Shown: positions 8,285 to 15,323, counted from the first letter of the stretch. The stretch: DNA of 16,551 nt from Agrocybe praecox (GCA_964017145.1 CAXHKQ010000247.1:1-16551), one strand, 5' to 3'. Translations and numbers: made by a program. The notes: generated by a model not told the origin, from the letters alone.

Positions 8285-9322
8285 ATGTTCGCACAAAAAC
8301 CCAATCTTCAGCACGTTCCCACCAGCCGGCGCCCCGTCCGCCATCTCAGCATCGCCCAGCGAATCGCCCATCACCAGCACATTCCGCCTGTCCCACATCT
8401 GCCGGCCGCCGCCCATCTGCTCCAGCGCATGCTCGTTCTTGTTGAACGCATGAATGACGCGCGTCGCATCGAAACCCTCCAGAATGTCCGCCTCGACCTC
8501 CTCCGCCGCCTCTCCTCCATCCCCTCCACCACCACCACCACCACGCCTGTACACCAGCCAGTTCCCCAACACCTGCACGTTCTGCCGCATCAGTCCCGTG
8601 TCCGCCAGCACCGCCACCACGCCATCCGCCAGTCCAGCCGAGAACACCAGCACCGGCACGCGCAGCTCCTCCAGCCGGCCGAACATCTCGACCGTCCCCT
8701 CTCGCAGCGCCGTCCCGCCGAACGCCCGTCGCGCCGCCTCCCGGATCTCCGCGCGCGGCAACCGCTCGCCGCGGTACAGCTCATCGGTGCGCCGCCACCA
8801 CTCCAGCATGGCGGCCACGCGCTCCGCCATCGGCACGCCGCGGTCCTGCTGGATCGGGTAGAAATGGCGGACCAGCTGCAGCGACTCGTTGCGACAGCGG
8901 GCGCTCAGCGAGGGGCACATGCCGAGCACGCCGAAGCTGGAGGGGATGCGCTGGCGACTGCTGGCGGTGCTCGGCTGCTCCGTATCGCCTTCGTCGGCTT
9001 CGGCTTCGATCGTCGTCCGCCCAGCCGCGGCAGTGACGATGCGATAGGGCCGCGTGACGGTGTGATCGAAGTCGGTGACCAGATGCACGTGCGCCGGCCC
9101 GTCGGCGCAGATGGCCGCCAGCAGCGAGGCGACGCGAGCCGGCTGCCGGATGCGACAGTGCGGCAGGGCCAGCAGGCCGGGAATGTCGGCGTCGGTGAGG
9201 ATGGACGTCGTCGTGGTCGTTGGCGATGTTGTGTTATGGTCATCAGCTGTTGTCGTCGTCGTCGTCGTCGTCGAGGAGGGAGCTCTCGACGGAGATGAAG
9301 CGGGCGGAATTTGTGGGGCCAT
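8285..9322 (-). CDS. cN-IIIB: Cytosolic 5'-nucleotidase III family, copy B, first coding exon
   Basis: Single exon of 346 codons from ATG (9322-9320, MAPQIPPASS) to donor CAT|GTGAGT (8285/8284), phase 0, continuing at 3503. Total 384 aa, longer than the usual 290-340 aa. HAD motifs are all present: LVTDFDHT (nucleophile D84, general acid D86), VLVFSAG (S228), AFNKNE (K295) and VMGDSLGD (D320, D324). The cap domain has SSFGVLGMCPSLS and MLEWW. Extra length comes from a Ser/Thr-rich N-terminus with runs of Thr (residues about 17-40) and a Gly/Glu-rich insertion after motif II (residues about 261-279), both encoded by triplet repeats. The ATG is the first in frame after an in-frame TGA near 9425; GTG at 9370 is not a credible start. 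Expected activity is hydrolysis of nucleoside monophosphates in the cytosol; the substrate is unproven. Confidence 0.9.
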
Positions 9323-9546
9323 TATGTGGGGGCAGAGCTGAGTGCCTTTGTCGGACAGTGGTCCAGTCACGTATGCACTGACGGGGCCGCTTCCGTTGGT
9401 CCGAGGTGCGAGACGCGCGAGTCACGCGATTCGATGGGAGCTCTGGGAGCACTGCGACAGCGACGCTCGACGGTGTCAGAATGGTGGGGGGACGAACAAC
9501 ACAGCACGCAGCAATTGGGCGCGCGCGCGTTTATGCAACACTTCCG
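9323..9546 (-). other. Probable 5' UTR of copy B
   Basis: GC-rich stretch between the possible TATA box and the ATG. A TCAGT initiator-like motif lies at about 9378-9374 on the - strand. Its reading frames are not supported as genes. Confidence 0.35.
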
Positions 9547-9556
9547 CTATAAATAT
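9547..9556 (-). promoter_or_regulatory. Possible TATA box of copy B
   Basis: TATATTTATA on the - strand (TATAAATATA on +), about 225 bp upstream of the ATG and next to a GC-rich segment. The motif is nearly symmetric, so its orientation is ambiguous. No transcript evidence. Confidence 0.3.
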
Positions 9557-10110
9557 AATTGAATTCGTTTTTTCGTCGTCGTCGTGGCGGCTGCGGCGGT
9601 TGTCCGCATCGAATGGTGTGAATCGCGCTGTGGCCGCTCACACGAGTGTTATTGTTTACTGTGGCTTGGCGCTGATAAGAGAAAGAAAGAGAGAGATTAC
9701 AACGAGCTTTTGTATGAAAGGGTTTTTGCGGTTAGGTGCAAAAGCGCACCTAAAGAGCGGGAACGGCTGGGGTGGGTATTGGAATAAACGATCGGTACGA
9801 ACACGAAACATATTCAAATGCATTGATGCATTGATCCATATCAACAGAACATATAGAACAAAGCCTAAGGGAAATATAATCATATTCGTTCACAATGTCA
9901 TTATCATTCGATTGAGTATACTCACATTGCTCCAAGTCACTCCAGTGAAATGTGACGGTCTCTATTAACCAAGCACGAAATTCGAAAATTGTGTATGGAG
10001 ACAAACCACCCGACTGCGAACGCTGTCACTGAGACGATCTGTTAATTTTACGCAATTCTCATGAGAAGCGTCAACATGCACGAACTTGGGACAACAATAT
10101 TTCAACTTAA
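9557..10110. other. Upstream region of copy B, no gene
   Basis: Contains a (GTC/GGC)-rich patch at about 9575-9605 and a GAGA-rich patch at about 9680-9695 that could be promoter-proximal elements. Otherwise nothing is recognised up to the retrotransposon. Confidence 0.4.
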
Positions 10111-10115
10111 CCACT
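10111..10115 (+). repeat. Target-site duplication CCACT, left copy
   Basis: CCACT directly abuts the left LTR and is repeated exactly at 15079-15083 after the right LTR. Five bp is the usual size for BEL/Pao integration. Confidence 0.9.
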
Positions 10116-10601
10116 TGTTCGCGAGCTCTAATTGCGGAAGATGGAAAACGCGCGGGGATGTTTGGGAGTGGACTGTAAATATGGATCTGTAGGCGGGGGC
10201 GCGGAAACTGCACTGTAAACTCGTAAATCGGGGGGTTGACGGGGAACCAAGAAAAACCAAGTTGAATTCTCCACACTTTGCCGTGCACTAGCGCGGTGTG
10301 GAGATTGCCAAGAAAAAGGTAACGGGACACGGAACACGGACGAAAAGACAAAACGAGACGATGCGTGTGTCGAGTTTAAAAGCCGTCGGTAGATTGATTT
10401 ATTGTGCAGCATCGGCGATCGGTGCGGCTACAATAATTCTGCTGTCGTTTATGTGTATGTGTGTGTTGATGTGGGAGAAAAGCTCAAACTCAGAGCGCCG
10501 ATTACAGTGTAATTGTGATCTGGTATAAATTAGGTGCGTGAATAATAATTGTGGTTTTTCGCACTTATTATTAAAACTTATATAACCAATAATTTCCAAC
10601 A
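10116..10601 (-). repeat. BEL/Pao 3' LTR (left copy)
   Basis: 486 bp; on the - strand starts TGTTGGAAATTATTGG and ends CTCGCGAACA. It reads as identical to 14593-15078 throughout. It contains a TATA-like ATTTATACC (about 10530-10522), AATAAA (10403-10398) and an 8-bp-stem hairpin CTCCACAC/GTGTGGAG (10269-10276 with 10296-10303). Confidence 0.95.
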
Positions 10602-10613
10602 TTCCGCCCACTA
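10602..10613 (-). promoter_or_regulatory. Polypurine tract of the BEL element
   Basis: TAGTGGGCGGAA on the - strand directly abuts the 3' LTR, where plus-strand priming occurs in LTR elements. An exact second copy lies at 11363-11352. Confidence 0.75.
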
Positions 10614-10692
10614 AAATGTGTCCTAGCTCGAAACATTTTATCCAAATGGAAATTGATTTGCAGATGGCCAAGATCTAAGTTGAAAGTTGAGT

Positions 10693-10960
10693 TTAACTGT
10701 CTTTTTCATGCTTAGGAAATATGCACAGCTTATGAATATATCGTTTCAAAAATCCATTGGCGGTCTTCAGCGTCGCGACCCGAACGAAACCGTCAGCATC
10801 GGGATGAAGCTCGAATATACGGCCCATGCGCCATTTAGCAGGTGGTAGTGTTTCGCCCTGGATGAGCGCCAAGAATCCAAGTTGAAGATTGTCGGCGGGC
10901 GACATCTGCTGCAGTGTGTGAATGTACTCATGCCGCCAGCGTTGCCAAACATTTGGATTG
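10693..10960 (-). pseudogene. BEL Pol C-terminal tail (integrase-end domain), relic
   Basis: The - strand frame ending in TAA (10695-10693) reads WQRWRHEYIHTLQQMS, then GETLPPAKWRMGRI, then DGFVRVATLKTANGFLKR and IHKLCIFP. This is the WxxWxxEYL...LPPxxWPxGRI...GxVRVAxVRT...RPVxKLCPLP pattern that ends BEL/Pao Pol (DUF5641-like). The frame is broken upstream at about 10970 by a stop and frameshift, and a short deletion after LQQMS is likely. Confidence 0.8.
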
Positions 10961-10969
10961 TAGTTGTTG

Positions 10970-11308
10970 TCAGCGTCGATTCAGTGTCACAGGATCGGAA
11001 GATGGATCAGGAACAGTTGTCAGTGGTTCACCAATGAGGAAGTGGTCACGATTCAGCGCTTGGATGTCGGTAGTTTCGTCAGACATCGGTGGTCGAGAGT
11101 TGAGCGGCAGTTGTAGTTGTAGTCTGCGGGATTCTGAATACCAGGAACAGGATGCCAATTCGCGGCAGTTGATGTTGTAGTCTGCGGGATTCTCGATACC
11201 AGGAACGATGCCAATTCGCGGCAATTGTCGTAGTTGATGGTTGTGTGCGTTACGAAAACCAAGCCAACGTGGAATAATGCCAAGAGGTCGTTGCGATAGT
11301 TTGTCCAA
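10970..11308 (-). pseudogene. BEL integrase-region relic with internal tandem repeat
   Basis: A 112-codon open frame on the - strand ending in TGA at 10972-10970. Its distal half reads LNSRPPMSDETTDIQALNR followed by DHFLIGEPLTTVPDP, the BEL/Pao integrase signature LNSRPL...LTPGHFLIGxPLxxxPEP. The proximal half, with two PG...NPADYN segments, comes from the 56-58-bp tandem repeat and may descend from the NPAD-containing region between RNase H and integrase, but that is uncertain. No catalytic core is present. Confidence 0.7.
11105..11237. repeat. Tandem repeat, 56-58 bp, about 2.3 copies
   Basis: Units start at 11105, 11163 and 11219, each CGGCARTTG followed by GTAGTCTGCGGGATTCT and ACCAGGAAC..GATGCCAATTCG; the third is truncated. 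It lies inside the pol relic. Confidence 0.85.
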
Positions 11309-11351
11309 AAACTCTCATAGCGGGGCGGCAACGGCTGGTCCAATCGAGACC

Positions 11352-11363
11352 TTCCGCCCACTA
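11352..11363 (-). repeat. Second copy of the polypurine-tract 12-mer
   Basis: TAGTGGGCGGAA, identical to the tract at 10613-10602, followed by GGTC instead of the LTR. It sits at the end of the protease relic, where the large pol deletion must lie. Confidence 0.8.
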
Positions 11364-11642
11364 TGACTGCACGATGATGGGATCGACCAGGTTCAGATTG
11401 TACAAGAATGAGAAGGATTCCCGATTGATCACGCTGCCTTGCAGAGGTTGAGTGATGATGACCAAGATGTATGCGCGCAGCGGCAGGTAGAATGTGTCAT
11501 CGCTGATTGGGGGGCGTCGACGAACTCGGCCAGCCCACGAGTTTGTGCAGCACACGTACTACTCGAGCCGCTCCCCAGGATGCTCGCTTTGGTCCTGTTT
11601 AGTCCGCAGCGTCGCGCGCATCGGTCGTTGATCATGCGACTT
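11361..11642 (-). pseudogene. BEL protease-region relic
   Basis: Right after the gag stop, another - strand frame reads INDRCARRCGLNRTKASI, then LGSGSSS, matching the segment that follows the DSGS active site in BEL/Pao proteases (ITxxCAxxLGLxRTK...GIGSS). The active-site DSG itself is missing, so a deletion joins gag to mid-protease. A second frame continues to TAG at 11363-11361 (PLRAYILVIITQPL). Reverse transcriptase sequence is absent beyond this point. Confidence 0.65.
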
Positions 11643-13511
11643 CTAGTCGGCTACGGTTGCATCGTCGATGGCTGCTGCGTCTTCGCTGGCCTCGGCTCCA
11701 CTGTAGGGCGGATCCGTCTGTTCCTCGTAATGGAGGAGTGTGTGATGCTTGCGGCCGCACTTGTGGCAGGTGTTGGCCGAAGGGCAGCTGTCAGTGCGGT
11801 GGCTTGGACGCAAACAGTTGAAACAAACATCAAGCTGTTGCGCACGTCGGTACCGCTCGCCAGGCCACATGTGCAGGAACTTTGAGCAGTTCACAAGTGA
11901 ATGTCGATCAGCACAGCCATGGGGACATTGATTCTGCTCAGTAGTAGCGGCCAAAACGCGCTGCTTGCTGGTAGAGGAGACGGCGCCTTGTTGCGCGGGT
12001 TTCGGTTGGTTGGCAGCTCCGTACCGCACATCCGAGCTACCAAATCGCGTCGGATGCGTCGCCCTATTGCCCTCGATGGAGCGGCAGTGGCGTTCCAGGA
12101 ACGCACGCAGTTGAGCAAATGTGGGGAGTGCGTCTGTCTCCAGAGACATCTCCCAAGCGCGTTTAGTCTCGTGGTCCAAGCGAGATTGTAGGAAGTGAAC
12201 GAGGATCACGTCCCATTGGGCAGTGGGCAGATCCATGCCGTTCAGTGCGCGCACGCACTCTGCCATCGTGTCGAGCTTGCTACGCATGGCGCTTGCGGAT
12301 TCGGTGGTGCATTTGGTGATCGAGAAGATGCTGTCCAAGTGAGAGTTGACGATCAACCGCCGATTGTTGTACCGCTCCTTGAGTGCGGTCCAAGCTGGCA
12401 CATACGCTGCGTCGCTGATTTTGTATGTGCGGATCAGCTTCTCCGCGTCGCCCTTGACTGCATCTCGCAAATACACCATTTTCTCGGTGTTGGAGAGATG
12501 CGGCGCGTTGTCCACAAGAGACGTGAACAGGTCGTAGAAGGGGGTCCAATCACTGAACGCACCAGAGAACGAAGGGATTGCCACCCTGGGCAACTTCACG
12601 GCATTTTGCAGTGCGGCTGCACCGACGTTGCGTGGTTGATTGAGAGCGGCTGCCCGACGCTTGTGCTCCAGTACAACGTCAGTAAGGTTCGCAATAGCCA
12701 CCATGTATTCCTCCTGAAGAGCGTCGTACGCATCTTCGTCGTCGTCCAGATCGTTCCAATCGATGTTGCCAAGTTGCGCAGTGGTGTATGTCAACCAGTA
12801 TTGACCAAGGGTTGCGATTTGAGTGTTGGCCAGGGACAAGGTGGTGTTGTCAGCAGTCGCAATGCGCGCACGCACACAAATGCGACGGATTATGCCGCTG
12901 ATGCGCTGCGATCGGACGTCGTTGACCATGACTCTAGCGAGGGCTGCAGCGCCAGCGTTGTCGATGCCGGGTGGCGCGTTGGCGCCAGCGTTAGCGTGGG
13001 CTTGAGTGCCGGCGACGGGCACTGCTGCGCCGGCGGCCAAAGTGGCTGGAGGGAGATGGCGTTGAGCCGCTGCTGCTGCTGTCGATGTGCCTTCTAGGGC
13101 GTCGTTCTTGTCGTTTTTGAAGACCCCGTCATCGTTGTTATCGCCGTCGTTGTCGTCGTTGTCGTTGTTGTCGTCGTTGTTCCAGGAGAATCGAGTTGAG
13201 GCCAGCTGCTGAAGAGCCGCCGCGGATGTTGATTGTGTCGTCTCCAGGCGCTCGATGTGCTCGAGCAGCTTGACTCGCAGTGACCGGTAGGTGCCGATCA
13301 CACTATCCGCTTCGATTTGTTGGTAGTCGGCTTCAGCGGGGCCGGTCACCCTCATTAGCTCATCATGTTCGAACTCGAACGTGGCGAAATTGTTGTCCAA
13401 CTTCTCGAGCTGGGTAGAGGCTTGTTCCAAGCTAACGAATTTGATCGTTGAGAGCCACTTGGCGATGCCGCAGATCTGCTTACCAGCAGCGGCGCGCTTG
13501 GCGAGCGACAT
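11643..13511 (-). CDS. gag: BEL/Pao Gag polyprotein, intact
   Basis: 622 codons plus stop; the start is ATG at 13511-13509 (MSLAKRAAAGKQ), the first ATG in frame. Residues about 25-100 are charged and probably coiled coil. An Asn/Asp-rich run near residues 108-126 comes from a GTT/GTC triplet repeat on the + strand, followed by an Ala-rich linker. From about residue 315 comes a capsid-like DUF1759-type domain (AIPSFSGAFSDWTPFYDLF, MVYLRDAVKGDA). Near the C-terminus are cysteine/histidine clusters including CFNCLRPSHRTDSC (CX2CX4HX4C zinc knuckle) and CHKCGRKHHTLLH (CX2CX4HX3H), which bind RNA in nucleocapsid. No stop or frameshift interrupts it, in contrast to the ruined pol beside it. In typical BEL elements gag is fused to pol; here it ends in TAG. 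Confidence 0.92.
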   Translation of the reverse strand: MSLAKRAAAGKQICGIAKWLSTIKFVSLEQASTQLEKLDNNFATFEFEHDELMRVTGPAEADYQQIEADSVIGTYRSLRVKLLEHIERLETTQSTSAAALQQLASTRFSWNNDDNNDNDDNDGDNNDDGVFKNDKNDALEGTSTAAAAAQRHLPPATLAAGAAVPVAGTQAHANAGANAPPGIDNAGAAALARVMVNDVRSQRISGIIRRICVRARIATADNTTLSLANTQIATLGQYWLTYTTAQLGNIDWNDLDDDEDAYDALQEEYMVAIANLTDVVLEHKRRAAALNQPRNVGAAALQNAVKLPRVAIPSFSGAFSDWTPFYDLFTSLVDNAPHLSNTEKMVYLRDAVKGDAEKLIRTYKISDAAYVPAWTALKERYNNRRLIVNSHLDSIFSITKCTTESASAMRSKLDTMAECVRALNGMDLPTAQWDVILVHFLQSRLDHETKRAWEMSLETDALPTFAQLRAFLERHCRSIEGNRATHPTRFGSSDVRYGAANQPKPAQQGAVSSTSKQRVLAATTEQNQCPHGCADRHSLVNCSKFLHMWPGERYRRAQQLDVCFNCLRPSHRTDSCPSANTCHKCGRKHHTLLHYEEQTDPPYSGAEASEDAAAIDDATVAD

Positions 13512-13653
13512 GGTTGATTTGAATTTACTTTGCACCAACAAAAAAAGGTAAACAAGAAAATTGTGCCAAGATTTAAGCTAATGTACGATTATTGATTATT
13601 GTGTTGAGTTGAATGAAAGAACAAGTAAACAGAAGAATGTTGCAATCCAGCAG

Positions 13654-13797
13654 GAAGATGTGTATGTCGATGACCAGGAAAATGTGTATGTCGATGACCA
13701 GGAAGTTGTGTATGTCGATGACCAGGAAGATGTGTATGTCGATGACCAGGGAGATGTGTATGTCGATGACCAGAAAGTTGTGTATGTCGATGACCAG
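13654..13797. repeat. 24-bp tandem repeat, six copies
   Basis: Six consecutive units of the form RARRTTGTGTATGTCGATGACCAG-like 24-mers (GAAGATGTGTATGTCGATGA plus CCAG), differing at one to three positions. There are no unique spacers, so this is not a CRISPR array. Confidence 0.92.
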
Positions 13798-13803
13798 TAA
13801 TTT

Positions 13804-13925
13804 GCCAAAATAACCGATTGACCAGGAAGACGTGTATTTCGTTGCCAATAATTCGCCAAAATAAACGTTTGACCAAGATGTGTATGTCGTTGCCAATAAT
13901 TCGCCAAAATAAACGTTTGGTCAAG
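13804..13925. repeat. Tandem repeat of about 50 bp, two and a half copies
   Basis: Units consist of AAAATAAACGTTTGACCAAG, then ATGTGTATGTCGTTGCCA and ATAATTCGCC. They share the TGTGTATGTCG core with the adjacent 24-bp repeat, from which they may be derived. Confidence 0.8.
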
Positions 13926-14037
13926 ATGTGGTTCGCGCGAACCGCCGTTGAACGAATGATACGGAGTATTAAATTGCTTGTACAGACCGAATGTTTGAAG
14001 AACAGCGTCAGAGTCCAATGTGTACGTGGTTGTGTGT

Positions 14038-14356
14038 GTGCTGCCCAAATTACAGCACAGCGTTGGTGGAGTGCCCAAATTACACTCCTTCTGCAGAGAG
14101 CGAGTCGACGAGCGAGCACACCAAGTTGTGCTCGACAGGAGAATGTTGCTTGTGGTGAGTTCGATTGGAGGGGAGTGCACCAGATTGCACTCGTTGTTTG
14201 GAGATGGAGTCGACGATCGAGCACACCAAGTTGTGCTCGGCAAGGGAAGGTTGCGTTGAGTGGTGATTGAGTTTGTTCGCTTTGATTGTGAGTGCACCAA
14301 ATGCACTCCTCTGCAGAGTTGGTTTGCCGGCAAACGAGTGCGCCAAGTTGCACTCG
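14038..14356 (-). promoter_or_regulatory. Array of seven related stem-loops in the BEL leader
   Basis: Stem-loops at 14038-14058 (GTGCTG/CAGCAC), 14069-14087 (GAGTG/CACTC), 14113-14134 (CGAGCAC/GTGCTCG), 14173-14192 (GAGTGC/GCACTC), 14218-14239 (CGAGCAC/GTGCTCG), 14290-14308 (GAGTGC/GCACTC) and 14335-14356 (CGAGTGC/GCACTCG). Loops are variants of ACCAAGTT (AACTTGGT in the sense RNA). From the second hairpin on they form a degenerate repeat of about 104-117 bp with two hairpins per unit. Arms change together between copies (CAC/GTG to TGC/GCA). Position between the primer-binding site and gag suggests packaging or dimerisation; a role as DNA-protein binding sites is also possible. Confidence 0.75.
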
Positions 14357-14573
14357 ACAAGATGAAATGTGTGTGTATGTGTGCGGTCTCGCTGATCAGG
14401 CGAGCCGTTTGAGTTTTTTCACTGCACCGTTATGGTTGCGCGCGCGTGTTAACCCGTAACTGGCCGGATTGCCTGACCGTGTCCAAAATGAAAGTGTGCG
14501 GGTTTTCTTCCAAGAATGTTCCGAATTTCACCAAATTCACGTGTGCGTTCCGCGCACTTGTCCGGGTCACGAG

Positions 14574-14591
14574 ATCCGGCTCGAAGGACCA
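14574..14591 (-). promoter_or_regulatory. Primer-binding site, tRNA-Tyr type
   Basis: The 18 nt on the + strand end in CTCGAAGGACCA, which matches the 3' end of animal tRNA-Tyr with CCA as I recall it; the - strand (sense) is therefore complementary to that tRNA. One base (14592) separates it from the 5' LTR. Confidence 0.8.
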
Positions 14592-14592
14592 A

Positions 14593-15078
14593 TGTTCGCG
14601 AGCTCTAATTGCGGAAGATGGAAAACGCGCGGGGATGTTTGGGAGTGGACTGTAAATATGGATCTGTAGGCGGGGGCGCGGAAACTGCACTGTAAACTCG
14701 TAAATCGGGGGGTTGACGGGGAACCAAGAAAAACCAAGTTGAATTCTCCACACTTTGCCGTGCACTAGCGCGGTGTGGAGATTGCCAAGAAAAAGGTAAC
14801 GGGACACGGAACACGGACGAAAAGACAAAACGAGACGATGCGTGTGTCGAGTTTAAAAGCCGTCGGTAGATTGATTTATTGTGCAGCATCGGCGATCGGT
14901 GCGGCTACAATAATTCTGCTGTCGTTTATGTGTATGTGTGTGTTGATGTGGGAGAAAAGCTCAAACTCAGAGCGCCGATTACAGTGTAATTGTGATCTGG
15001 TATAAATTAGGTGCGTGAATAATAATTGTGGTTTTTCGCACTTATTATTAAAACTTATATAACCAATAATTTCCAACA
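14593..15078 (-). repeat. BEL/Pao 5' LTR (right copy)
   Basis: 486 bp, read as identical to 10116-10601 (constant offset of 4477). It would supply the promoter of the element: TATA-like ATTTATACC at about 15007-14999. AATAAA lies at 14880-14875. Confidence 0.95.
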
Positions 15079-15083
15079 CCACT
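15079..15083 (+). repeat. Target-site duplication CCACT, right copy
   Basis: Exact repeat of 10111-10115. Confidence 0.9.
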
Positions 15084-15323
15084 ATATAAAGCGGCGATTA
15101 ACTCGTTCATTCGGCTTCAATTTGCTTGTCGTTGGCCTCGATACGATTTTTTTTCGATACAAAATTAATTACTATCTACTATACAAGAACTTGAAAAAGC
15201 TTTAAAAACGTTTTTTTTTTAGAATACGTTTCAAAGTTGAAGATACTCAAAATATTCCCACAAAGTTTCAATGTAATCCCTCCAGCCGTTATTTTGTAGG
15301 CTTAAATTGAATTTGTGTAAAGA
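15084..15323. other. Non-coding DNA between the BEL element and the LINE fragment
   Basis: AT-rich with T homopolymers. TATATAAA (15083-15090) followed by TCATTC (15107-15112) resembles a TATA/initiator pair on the + strand, but no gene follows. The last part directly before 15324 could be unrecognised LINE or flanking sequence. Confidence 0.4.

Larger units (their letters stand above)
13512..14573 (-). promoter_or_regulatory. BEL 5' leader (primer-binding site to gag)
   Basis: About 1.06 kb of untranslated sequence in the sense transcript. It carries a stem-loop array (14038-14356), two sets of tandem repeats (13654-13925) and a spacer near 14360-14573. The open frames on the - strand here are produced by the repeats and have no recognisable domain. 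Confidence 0.7.
10116..15078 (-). mobile_element. Pol-deleted BEL/Pao LTR retrotransposon (TR-GAG-like)
   Basis: 4963-bp element on the - strand bounded by identical-looking 486-bp LTRs and a perfect CCACT duplication. In sense order it has: 5' LTR (15078-14593), primer-binding site (14591-14574), leader with a stem-loop array (about 14356-14038) and tandem repeats (13925-13654), gag (13511-11643), protease scraps (about 11640-11360), integrase scraps (about 11308-10693), polypurine tract (10613-10602) and 3' LTR. Reverse transcriptase, RNase H and the integrase core are absent. Gag with a DUF1759-type region and zinc knuckles, the integrase tail and the 5-bp duplication point to BEL/Pao. The element has all cis signals plus Gag but would need Pol from a relative. 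Confidence 0.92.

Noticed and set aside
8180..9298. 372-aa open frame on the + strand
   Set aside because: It is antisense to the conserved nucleotidase exon of copy B; its His/Arg/Pro-rich product has no recognisable domain and arises from GC-rich codon bias.
9342..9968. 208-aa frame on the + strand starting in copy B's 5' region
   Set aside because: Low complexity followed by AT-rich random sequence, no domain, and divergent from the supported gene on the other strand.
10128..10412. 94-aa frame, repeated identically at 14605-14889
   Set aside because: It lies within the LTRs and is duplicated only because the LTRs are; no domain seen.
12195..13097. 300-aa open frame on the + strand
   Set aside because: Antisense shadow of gag, which has clear zinc knuckles and a capsid domain on the - strand.
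13609..13813. Repeat-coded small proteins (VYVDDQ repeats) and a possible CRISPR-like array
   Set aside because: These are pure 24-bp tandem units without spacers in the leader of a retroelement; both frames are open only because 24 is a multiple of three.
13589..14360. Two overlapping 254-aa frames on the - strand upstream of gag
   Set aside because: Both overlap the repeat and hairpin arrays, lack recognisable domains and contradict each other's frame; treated as leader.
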